Below are positions 36,979 to 58,237 of a DNA stretch of 64,000 bases, piece after piece. The stretch comes from Odontesthes bonariensis (Eukaryota > Chordata > Actinopteri > Atheriniformes > Atherinopsidae), in assembly GCF_027942865.1 (NCBI RefSeq), contig NC_134515.1, positions 6,318,839 to 6,382,838 of the forward strand, read 5' to 3'. Both the position numbers and the translations under genes were made by a program. The notes beneath the pieces were generated by a model that was not told the origin of the DNA, did not search any database, and worked only from the letters and a program-made list of their open reading frames with translations. How positions within the stretch are numbered: the stretch's first letter is position 1; the number at the start of each line of letters is the position of its first letter.

Positions 36979-39147
36979 AAAAATGCTTTAAAAGAACTTG
37001 AACTGTGTAAGTGCCGATTTTAATACCTCACTGCAACCTTGTTCCTAATATTCTCTTACCTTGTTTGTATCAAACACTTACAGAACATGTTTGGGTAGTA
37101 TGATTTAAATCACTGATGTTTTGTAAATAATTTTAGCAATGGCTGTTCTTGCTTTGTATGAATTTGAGATTTCACAGCTTTCACTCGTACATTTCAGAGG
37201 TTCTGTTTTATCGATTAGTCCAAACTCATGAATTGTTTTGCTGAACCATTTTTCATGCTGGAGGACAGCAGGGAAGGAAGGCGGAGCTTATGGACAGCTG
37301 GTGCAAGTATTCACGCTTAAAAAGGACAGGACTACACAAGATTTTTTTTTCTGAATTTGCTCTCCAATGCTGAGAAACTCTTAAAGGATAATTATTATTA
37401 TTATTTTTTTTTTTTTTAAACTTGGACCTTATTTTTGGCATAAAATACATTCATGTACTTTACCGATAACAGTTTGGTGAAAGCCGGCGTATTTCGGACG
37501 ATATTTAGATATACGCGGATCTAAAAAAAACAAGGCAAGGCCGTTTCTCTCCCTTAAGTCAATCACAATAGAATTGTGTTAAATGAGACAGACTTGCAAC
37601 TGAAATAAGACCAAAAAGCAACTGTTGATTTTCATAGAACTTTAATCGTTTCATTCAAGACCATTAACAAAAGTACATGGGAACCTCTGTATGTGGTTCA
37701 ACTGAAACCCGGTGATCTCCAAAGAAAGAAATTTTGACTGTAACTTAATGTGCAGAGGCACAACAGCTCACCCATCTCATTTCCAGAGCTCAAAACCTGA
37801 CAACCTGGTTCATAATGGTTTTATTTTTTATTTTTTTTCCTAAATGGATTTTCTAGTAGTTTCCCCTTCTTTAAATTAAATTTGTTTCATTATATTTGAA
37901 GTTTGAACTTTCACTGAGGAAAAAAAAAAAAAGGAAGAAAAAAAAAAAAAAGCACACATTACATACAGTATAGTTCAACCCACAGGTTTGGGATGCATAT
38001 CAGTATTATTTTACTAGGAAAAAAAAAAAAAAAGAAAGAAAGAAAAACCCACCCTAACATTGTTCTGAATATTTTGGTGGTTGGGAACAGAGGATGCATC
38101 TAATTTTTATTAGGTTTTTTGTTTCTTTAATTTTTTTTTTTATTATCATTTCATTTTGCTCGTGGTTTTTTTTTTTAGGCACCTTATTCTTACTTATTCA
38201 ATATTAGCAGATTGAGTTTAAAAAAAATAAAATAAAAGCAAAAGTATGTGCGAGAAAAAAAAAAAAAAAAAAAAGGAAAAAAAAATTGTATAAAAGAAAC
38301 GCAGTTAGAAGATGCCATAAGGAATTCTGCACCTGGGAAAAATTGCTTAAGTGAAGCGTATGAATACCGAAAGGTATCTCATGGCTCTAGACTGGTAAAA
38401 GTAAATCCCATTAGAGTAAACTACTTTGACATTCACATACATCACAAACGCACACCATGCTTTCACTTCAGTTCTTCAGTAAAGCATTTTAAAACTGCTC
38501 AAAAAAACCGAGCAGAGAAGAATCCTCAAGTTAAGCTTGCACATATGAGAAATATGATCCTCCTTATGGAGGGAACTTTGCTCTATGCATTTTGTAGGAA
38601 AGCATACAGTAGTGGAAACTTGATAATGAAATAGTTTCGAGTTTCCATGAGTAGAGGAGCGTGAGGAACAAAAAATGGAGCATATGTTTATAGACATGCC
38701 AACAACCGCACACATCCGACCAGTCAAACTAATGGACAGATTACAGGTGCAGAATTCCAGACAAAGCAGATTCAAAAGATCAGGACATGAACAGCCACAC
38801 AGTCGTCACTCTGATTTAGAGGGACAAGGCCCTCAGAAACAAATACTTTCATTACACACTAATCACCTCTAGGATACACCACACACACTCTCGAGAGCCC
38901 AAGTACACTGCAGAGTGGAACTATGAAGTACATCATACATGGGAGGCAGGGAGCAGTGGAATGAGAAAAGTTCCCTTGCAGGTATCAACAGGGGCAAACA
39001 TTACACACGCTAATGGCTGCATGTGTGTGTATGATCTGTGGATGAGTTGGGTGTACAAGCATGTGTCAAATCAATTTCCCTTATCCCCTGCTGTTGCCCT
39101 TAGGGACAGCATCCTACCAACACCATATAGGGCGGGCTACATATTGC
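36979..39147 (-). other. RASSF-CSDE1 convergent gap and CSDE1 3' UTR
   Basis: About 36980-37800 is the tail-to-tail gap between the RASSF gene and CSDE1. Upstream on the minus strand, up to the CSDE1 stop at 39148, the sequence is best read as CSDE1 3' UTR. Candidate AATAAA signals (TTTATT on plus) lie at 37820-37825 and 37827-37832, implying a 3' UTR of about 1.3 kb. Several A or T runs occur at 37918-38035 and 38255-38285. No coding gene is evident; the 128-codon frame at 38248-38634 starts in an A run and lacks homology. Confidence 0.55.
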
Positions 39148-49824
<10,677 letters not shown>

Positions 49825-50440
49825 CTGGAAAGGAAGAGAATGTGTTAAAATGTGTCCAGTAGTGGCTCAATATAAAGCAGACAAAAAAGAAAGGGGGGGG
49901 TTTAATGCAGTGTTTGATGTCAACCCAAAACAAATAAAACTCACAAACATGCAATTGTCACACACTTTCGAGGGAAGTTGTGAGGCTAAGACATTGAAAC
50001 ATAAGAAAAATAATTAAAAAAAAAGAAAAACAAACCGGTTAATCTGAGCCTTCTGAGCCACCAGGTAGTTTGATTACAATTAAGCCTATGACAAAACAAA
50101 TTCTGCAACATAGTGATGCTTCCTCATGCAAGGAAAGCTACAATCCACTCGATTTGTTGAGAAATCTTTGTCCCAGAGTTCCATGCAGTTCTGGTTGGAC
50201 TGTTCAAACCGTTTACTTCCCTCAACACATTAACAAAACAGGGATTATGCAGATTGATTAATTCACTTATTTGCCTTCTTGGGCATAAATAGAAATCCCT
50301 CAACATTCTCATGAACACCATGATTAAACTTGTTGTTTCCACAAATCTACAAACCATGCTGTTAGCAAGGGTCTCATTACACAACAGCAGCTAACAGAGC
50401 TGCTTAGTCAGTATGGGCGCCACACAGCATTTACTCTTAC

Positions 50441-50599
50441 AGATCTCTGGTACAAGGGAGTCCGCTTGTGTTTTTTACTTCCGGGATGGGGACGGCAAGA
50501 GACAGAGGAGGAACGGGGAATAGGCATGGGACCAGTAGAGGTATGTGGGGAGTGGCCAGTGTTGCGAGCCACTGGGGGTTCAGAGGAGCCCCTTTCCAT
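50441..50599 (-). CDS. CSDE1: Alternative N-terminal coding exon of CSDE1
   Basis: A 53-codon frame starts MERGSSEPPVARNTGHSP and ends SKKHKRTPLYQRS, directly before a consensus donor (gtaagag). It joins in phase to the ATG of the 49824 exon. The end closely resembles KKQKRTPTYQRS in the known long N-terminal isoform of mammalian CSDE1. An acceptor (actgtgtcag) lies just upstream of the ATG. The resulting isoform would be 851 or 861 residues. The segment is rich in Ser, Pro and basic residues and probably disordered. Confidence 0.8.
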
Positions 50600-53334
50600 T
50601 TCTGACACAGTGGTTAGGACTGGGATATGCTGGTGGGAAAAGGCGACACTTTCAATTAAATGGCACAACTTGTGGAGTTGGTTTTGAGCACAGTTGTCCA
50701 ATTAATGTTGATCTAATTTTCATACAGTTTGTCCATGCACCTCTTTGAGGCCCCTCTATATATCAATTCCACAATACACCAGAAAAAAACATGATGTTGG
50801 GTACAAAGACTTCCCAAATGCAATTTCATTATATTCAGTCGTCTCCATTAAAATTGAAACCATGTGCAGAAATATCAGGGCAGAAAAGCCACTCGCTTTT
50901 GGCCCCTCAACCAAAACAGTCTCTCATTAAAAAGGCGTAATCTATAACACTACTGCAGTTTTGAAAATACCAGTGCATGTAAAAGGGAATTCTCTACAGA
51001 GAAAGCAAAGTAGAAACTGAAAAGGTCTTCTTGGCACAGCCAGTTAAGGTGAAGTGATTTAAGCGCAGTGTTGCCAATGTTACTCAAGTAAAATACAACT
51101 ACTGAAGATGGAGAACTGGGAGATGCAGATGACAGGTCAAACAGCAGTGCATCTACAGTGGACAGAGCTGGTGATGGATTATGGGTTATGAGGGGGATCC
51201 CAGAGCAGCCTCTTCTGTTACACCCTGTGTAGCACTATCTTAATAAGCTACTCTTGACAAGAGATGGAACAAAAAAAAACTGAACAAAAAAAAAGAAAAA
51301 GGGTCTCCTACCATCAAAAAGCAAGCCTGCCTGAACATTTGATTGGATTTCAGTTGCCAGCGTGGCAATAATTCTGAAACATGTAAAAACATGTTGGTCA
51401 AAGCGATAATGAATGGCTTTAGTTTAGTGCCGATGGGCGGGTTTTGCAAAATGTGTATCAATCTTTTTTCAAAGAATATTTAATTTTGCTTGCATATGCG
51501 TCACCTGATACAAGTGAAAGTAAAGATGAACAGCGTGTGCGCAAACATGATTTACCCGTCATGACCCAACTAAAGCTTCTTTTTTTTTTCCTGGGAAATT
51601 AATAAATACATAAACGATGGCAAGAAGTAAAATGAAAGGTTTCTCAATGAATTGTGGGAATGAAAAGAAAAAGACAAAAAAAATAAATAAAAGAAAGACA
51701 AAATCTCAACAGTTTAGCCGCCAGAACACCCCTCACCCTGCATTAATACAGCTGAGTAGAGGCTTGTCTCGGGAGCCCGAAGAAGGATGAAAGAGATTAG
51801 GCCATTCACAGCAAAGATGCAGGGCAAGGTGGGTGGATGGGTGCTCGATGGGGTGGGGCACGAAGAAAAGAGGTGGGAAGGTGAAACTTACGGATCGGCC
51901 ATATGGCGACAGGCTGAGTCCGACAGGGGAGGTGCTGCTCAGGTCAGCACTAACAAACGCGGTGGGTGGCGACGCAGGCAAGGTAAATTCAACAAAGCCT
52001 TTCCAGGGGCTGCCCATATTTTCCCATAAACTTGGACCAAACTTGCTTGAGCACTTGAATACTTGTTTGAATTTTTTGCTTGACTGTTTAGAACAATTAT
52101 GTAACCACCCAATGATACACCGCTGGATGTCTGCAAGGGTGAAGAGAGGAACAAACATAATGGGTGAGGAAGATAGGTCAGCCAGTGAGCCAAGTGTCAC
52201 AAACAAAGGAAAATAGCCGTTTGGGCCTTTATCCCCAGGGATGGTTAACAAGGCAAAAAATTAGGGAGGATATGACTTAAAAAACGACAGAATAGGAAGA
52301 GGGTGCGGGTCGAGTGTGGAAAAGCAATTAAATAATTCTTCCACTGAACTGAAATTTCCAGTTTGACTGCATCGAGAAGGTGGTGATTGTTCAGTCCAGC
52401 TCGTTTGTACAAAGTTTTAGAAAGAGCTGTCTTTAAGAAATAGAGGTCACTGAGATGACAGAATCTAAAGTTCACCACAGTATCAAACAACGGGTGTGTA
52501 AATCATGTACAAACAGCAGTTAATTTCTAACCAAACACTGTAATAACCGCTTTCACTGGTGTCCCTTTTTCTGCTTCGTAGGTGTACTAATCTGTGAAAT
52601 CAGCTGTTAAAAACCCAAGGATGCTGCCTTTTTAAAAGCCGAGAAAACAAAAACAAATTTTTGAGGCCGGGTCAAAAGGCATTACCAAACAAAATAAATA
52701 AAAGGAAAAAAAAACAAAAACATCTGCATTGCTGTGACGGGTCGTTGCAGCTTGCATAACTGAATCAGAACCAGGTGTCACAATGTTTTAAACCAGCTTT
52801 ATAGGGTAATATGTAAAAAAATAAAAATAAAAAATTACTTAAAAAAAAATTTCAGAAGTCTAAAATTACAATATCAATTGAATTACAAATCTTAAACCTC
52901 CTACAGGGTAAAAAAAAAAAACAAAAAAAACAAAAAAAAAAAAAAAACACCACAACAATAAGACAGTAAAGATACAGTTGCTGTTAACATGACTAATTTT
53001 GTGTTATAAAAGGCCTACAACTAAGCCTTACCTTTAATGGTCGTCTTGAATGTTGCAATTGTCTGGATCTTGATGATTTAGCAGACTTCTTCACACGCAC
53101 GCACACACACACAGTTTAACACACACACACACACTTCTTACAGGTTTCTGGCACAAGTTCTAGACGGTTGCATAAAGTAAAAAATGGGGAGAAATCTAGC
53201 GCACAAAAGGCAATTGCAGGTGCAATAACACCGCTTCGAAAAAAATTACAAAGAAAACAGAAGAAGGAGAAGAGGGAGGGATAGATGAGGGGGGACTATG
53301 GGGGGAAACTAGCAGACAGCAGCCCACTCCACAC
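50600..53334 (-). other. CSDE1: CSDE1 5' intron
   Basis: Between the alternative N-terminal exon and the 5' UTR exon I see no further supported exon. The 172-codon minus frame at 51733-52251 has no recognisable domain and no flanking splice logic. Short A-rich and CA tracts lie at 52799-52950 and 53098-53132. Confidence 0.5.
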
Positions 53335-53693
53335 CTGGTGGTGAGTCGGCGGTGCAGCGAGGATGAGGAGGGCTAGGAGCAGCGTTGGGACGTGTGCTTT
53401 GTCAAAGCTGTTGAGTAGGCACAAACTTCTGGTTTCAGATCAGTTATCTTCTCAGAATATGCTTGGGCATAGGATTGCTTCTCTTCGGGATTTCAGTTGG
53501 GCCGATGTGCGTTTTCTTTGGTCGTTTCAGGATTTGGTTACTTCTTGTATTTTAAATCCTTGACGAGATCCTTTTCCCCCACGTGTTTTCAGCGTTGCAA
53601 CTTTTTCTGGGAGGTTTATCTTCGGTTTCTTTGACGTGATCTGAACTTGAAGCAGTTGCGGATGGTACAAAAATTCTGTTGTTTCACTTCATA
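53335..53693 (-). other. CSDE1: CSDE1 5' untranslated exon
   Basis: On the minus strand an acceptor (ctcttttccccacag) precedes base 53693 and a donor (CACCACCAG then gtgtgg) follows base 53335. The 359-base interior has no frame continuing into the CSDE1 start and is read as a 5' UTR exon. The mammalian UNR leader is long and has been reported to contain an internal ribosome entry site; whether this one does cannot be judged here. Confidence 0.6.
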
Positions 53694-56127
53694 CTGTGGG
53701 GAAAAGAGCAGATCTGGTTAGATAAAGAATTTCCATTTCTTCGACTTTACAATTACTTTTAGACTTGAAATAAACAAAACAAAAGCAAAAAAAAAAAAAA
53801 AAAAAGGCCCAAATACCCACAGTAGTCTGCAGTTAATCCTGAGAAATGCAATTACACCGATTACAAAGTAAGTTTTCTTTGGATGTCACTTGATAAGTGC
53901 ACAGCACAGGTAGCTGACAAGTAGACAAGAGCTGGGTATAAAAAGGTCATTGTGCATACCCTTGGTTCAGGCTACAACTCTTAGACCAAGGCACTGTGTT
54001 TTGCAATGTAATTCTCAACTGTTTTGCACACAACTGCACACATGTTCAGAGGAGGCCAATCTAGCAACCAATCAGAGTAACGCTTGCTTGAAATTCTCCG
54101 AGTTTATTTAGAAACACCCCTTCATCAGTAGGTTAGAGTAGCATGTTGACCTAAATACTCTGCACTGTAAACAAGCTGGGTGAGCCCTCCTACGACACAC
54201 GATACGCTGCTGTGGCTATGTCCCAATAACTGTCCTATATCCCAGAATGTTACAATACGAGGTTGTAAAAAGCCTCAAATGGGATTATATGTAACAGGGT
54301 GTGGGGCACATTTTAAATTACCTCCTTTGCATTTATAAACAAATGTAAAAAACAGAACAAACACCCTCTGTGTACATTTTCAAACCGGTTGAATGCTACT
54401 TAGACAGGAACTAAAGCCCTAAAGCAAGTGGTTGTACACAAGAAATTCGTTGAGTAAGTCTGTTAAGGGTTATGCACAATGAACTTTTTCAGTGGAAAAC
54501 ATGACCTTGGAGAGAATTGGCTGCCAACCCTTTTGTAAACTTTTGACAGGGCAAAGATAGAAACAGGTTACACCCACAAGACAAACAGCAGCCACTTTAT
54601 AAATCAGCATGTAACCACAGTTTAGCCCGTTATTCATTCAAGAACAAAAAAAAAACTATTAATAGTATAAGCCATGAGTTTCGACAGAGCAGTCAATATA
54701 TAACAAGGACCCCCGACTATAACACGTTGCGACCGTGGTCTCGGGCAGAAAGACAACTGCTGTGACATGGCTAATCATGTGACTTCCTGACAATCCGTTA
54801 TCCTCAGCTGGAACAGCCAATATGGCCTGAGCCAACACGTTGCGGTATGCTACGCCATAGGAAACGTCACAACTAGGCTAACCAGTTCAAGTGGAAACAC
54901 TCGACAAACTCAAACATATAGGTAGAAACAATCCAAAATGGCTTACATTCTGTTTTTTTTTGCTGCGTGTTGAGCACAATATCAAGACACTTTAGGATGA
55001 TAAACCTCGCCGTCTTAATGACCTTGCGTGTACAAGCAAATACTGGTAGATTAGCATCTTGCTAACGGTGAAGCCGTAAACAGCCATCACTGCCTGGCGT
55101 ATCCGACTCTTTAAAGATAAATAAATACACAACAAACTGAGCCAACGCTAAGGACGTCTAAAACAGAATTACATCAGGCATTTTTTTAAATGTTGCTACG
55201 ACAGACATGTTGCCTAGGGTGTCAGATTCAATAGTTTGCTAGAAATAGTTGAGAAACCACGACATTCTTTCTTTAAGACATGGCGATACCGATTTCTATG
55301 TGGAAAAATTAACAATTTTGACGTTTGGAGGTTGATTTCAAATGTACACACTTGGTAAAAACTTAGTGGATGCTCGTTTCACACCGACTAACTCACAAGA
55401 CACACGAATAACAACTTAATGCTAAAAGAAAAAAAAAACTATTCAGGGGAACAAGATTAACTTCACTTGACAATTATCCAACAGACTTCCTCAGCTGATT
55501 TAACACAAAACGCCGGGTTGGGACCAGACAAATTTCAAAGTGAGAGGAAGAGCAATGATGAGCATCAAAGTGTTTTTTTCGACTAATGTTCACTTGCCAC
55601 TAAATACAACCAACATAATTTCAGAATTTATTCTCATAGAGCGACAACGTGTAACATTAATGGAGCTAATGGCACGAGGACTGGAAAACAAAGAAGCTCC
55701 GTACAAAGCTCGTGCTAATTTCTACTAAACTTCAACCTCTGTCTCCAACATGTAATTTAACGGTTTCACACAAGTACTATTTATTTGGAATACTGTGCAT
55801 GTTCTATGAATATCACCATCAGTGTGAGCGTTTAAACTGTTTCTAAGGTAGTCGGGCCGTTTGCGATGCTAGTTGGCTAGCAGCAGCGGTTACCGTTAGC
55901 ATGCTACAGTTAGCACGCTGCTTTACAGCTTGGCCCTTGTGTGATTTATGCTAAGGGGAAAAGACACGGCCGCCCCCACCCAGGCCCAAGTTCTGCGCAA
56001 GACTAAGCGCAAAATAACCCATTCCAATAAAAAAGATGAGTTAAAAAAAAAAGAAAACGCGTTGCCAAAACAGCATGAAAAAATATTTGTACAGTTTAAC
56101 GAAATAGGAAAATTAATAAAAACTCAC
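53694..56127 (-). other. CSDE1: CSDE1 first intron: nothing else recognised
   Basis: The intron lies between the putative first exon and the 359-base 5' UTR exon. It is unique-looking sequence with a short A run near 53790. No exon or known repeat was recognised. Confidence 0.5.
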
Positions 56128-56195
56128 CCCAACAGCTTTCAGCACTGTCACCAGCGCCGCTAGAAGCAGCACGGCACATTACGTAGTGATTAGGG
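56128..56195 (-). promoter_or_regulatory. CSDE1: CSDE1 first exon and promoter region
   Basis: A strong donor (GTTGGG then gtgagt) ends at 56128 on the minus strand. The exon upstream of it is GC-richer than the surroundings (gcggcgctggtgacag) and contains no frame reaching CSDE1. This fits a short untranslated first exon of a broadly expressed gene without a TATA box. The transcription start is placed only roughly at 56.18-56.20 kb. Confidence 0.5.
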
Positions 56196-56798
56196 AGGTA
56201 GATCCCGCGATATTTCACAACGTGAAGTTCAACAAAGAGGCTCGGAAAGAGAGGCCACTGCAGCTGGATCAGTGGTCCCGCAACATGTCCCGCAATGATT
56301 ATAGTAGATTCAGCATGCACTTGTTTGGCCTTTCATTTATGAGATTGTTACCTCATAAATTTTACTATATCATGTGTTTCCACTTGAACTTGTCAGCCCA
56401 ATACATATAAATATCTTATTGGTAAGAAACTAAATATCAACATGCAATCAGACACACATAAAAGTTTAAAAAGGCACATAAAAACATGTTAAAATGCGTT
56501 AAAAGCCCATCAATACTCAAAACCTAGAAATCTATTCTATTTATCCTTATTCAAATGGAAAGTGTGGTGCTTAAGAATGTCTCATGTCCAAGAAGAAAAG
56601 TTCCCTCCCTAAAGTAGAGTTTCAATAAAGTTAAAAATTTTCTTTATTATTAATAGAATATATAATCAAATTAAATAAATGTATGATTCAAATATGGAAC
56701 AACTTCTATTTATTTAAGGGAAAATATCCACTTGAAGCATTTAATTGTCACACTTATCCTATCCCTGCCTTTTTAGAAATTCAAATTAGAAGGTTTTT

Positions 56799-57570
56799 AT
56801 GAATATAATTGTTAATCATCTATTGTATGGTGATGACTTAGTTGTCCTGTCTCCCTATAGTGCTGGTCTACAGCAACTGCTCAGAGCCTGCTCAGAGTAT
56901 GGTGTAGAGTATGACATCAAATACAACTTAAAAAAGAGTGTTGTAATGATTGTCAGGACTAAGGAGGATAAAAAAAACTACACTTCCCTTCCTTTTATCT
57001 AAATGACAGTGAGCTGACAACTGTAACTAAAGCAAAATACCTGGGTCATATTCTCAGGAATGACTTATGTGATGATGATGATATTCAGCGTCAGTGTTGC
57101 AAGCTGTATGCTCAAGCGAATATGCTGGCACGAAAAGTTTATATGTGTGCGAAGGAGGTCAAAATATCTCTTTTTAAAACTTACTGTCCTCCACTATATA
57201 CAGCTCATCTTTGGTGTAGTTACAGCAGAACTAAGATGAATAAGATCAAGGTGGCTTATAATGATGAACTTAGAATTTTGCTTAAGGCTCCAAGGTGGGA
57301 AAGTGCAAGTGCTCTCTTTGTCAATGCAAATGTACCCACATTTCAGGCTCTAATGAGGAGCCTTATGTATAAATTTATGTGTAGATTAAATCTATCAAGA
57401 AATGAATCATAAGGTGTTTGTCTAATATAAAGGAAAGTGACACCCAATACAATTCTGACATCTGGAAATGGGGGGGGGGTTGTATGTCTTTTAATGTCTT
57501 TTTAATGAACTGCATATTCTTATCTGGACCTTGAATCTGTGAAATAAATTTTATTTATTATTATTATAAT
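56799..57570 (+). mobile_element. Non-LTR retrotransposon 3' fragment with reverse transcriptase remnant
   Basis: Two frames cover the fingers/palm and C-terminal part of a LINE reverse transcriptase: NHLLYGDDLVVLSPYSAGLQ (catalytic YxDD box, here YGDD), then after a frameshift near 57000 KAKYLGHIL, LFKTYCPPLYTAHLWCSYS, KVAYNDELRILLKAPRW and VPTFQALMRSLMYKFMCRL. The tail tggaccttgaatctgtgaaa, then (TTA)n, is the normal 3' end of this family. The copy is 5'-truncated and inactive. It lies in the CSDE1-SIKE1 intergenic gap. Confidence 0.85.
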
Positions 57571-57589
57571 TGACAAAGTAATAATTCAG

Positions 57590-57785
57590 GGCTGCACGCT
57601 GGGGTCTTTCTGTGTGGATTTCGCATGTCCTCTTTGTGTATGTGTGGGTTCTACTCTGAGCTTCCTCCCATCGTCCAACAACAACATGCATATTAGGTTG
57701 TTTTTTGCTGACTGAATTATCCCCAGGAGTGAGTGTGATTAAGCGGATTGGATTAGTATGCAAAATGGGTGGATGGGTTCCATAA
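57590..57785 (+). mobile_element. Diverged copy of the GGAT-tailed dispersed repeat
   Basis: The phrases gggctgcacgctggggtctt, tatgtgtgggttctactctg and cttcctcccatcgtcc align by eye with the repeat at 4359-4654. It lacks the middle portion and ends in gggtggatggg. It sits right behind the LINE fragment and about 450 bases upstream of the SIKE1 start. Confidence 0.65.
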
Positions 57786-58237
57786 TTCACCCCCCAACAC
57801 ACAATTTAGTGATTCCACGTTTCTCTTAATTCATCTTATCCATTCGAAATAAAATTGAAAACAGTTAGAATTTATTTGAAAACTGTCATAAAATAGTTAC
57901 ATCATCGACGTAAAAATCCACCACTTTTTTCAAGTTTCATTTGAGTTATCGCGGTAGTGCATATGAGAGGAAATTGAAGATACGGAAGTGACGTCATCAT
58001 TTAGCTTCACAGGGGTACAACGAACTTGACAACCGCAAGAGTGATACCGTTTGTTGTATGTTTTGTTAATTTTCTATCTATCTTGAAAACATTGCTGAGT
58101 TCTCTCAACAGTATGTATAATTTACTGTAAAGAACTTGGCGTAATAGCCACTGTAAGCTAACACTACGAGGTATTTTTTGGTATTTTTTGAAGTAGCTTG
58201 TTTACGTTTCGGACACGACTTGTTAGTTTTCCAGTAA
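57786..58237 (+). promoter_or_regulatory. SIKE1: SIKE1 promoter and 5' leader
   Basis: This is the interval between the repeat cluster and the SIKE1 start codon. No TATA box at a convincing place and no upstream frame joining the ORF were seen. It is assigned by position only. Confidence 0.4.

Noticed and set aside
38248-38634. A 128-codon plus-strand frame with a KKKKKKGKKN start
   Set aside because: It starts in a poly-A run inside the CSDE1 3' UTR, antisense to the gene, with no homology.
51733-52251. A 172-codon minus-strand frame
   Set aside because: It lies in the CSDE1 5' intron, shows no known domain, and has low-complexity composition without matching splice sites.
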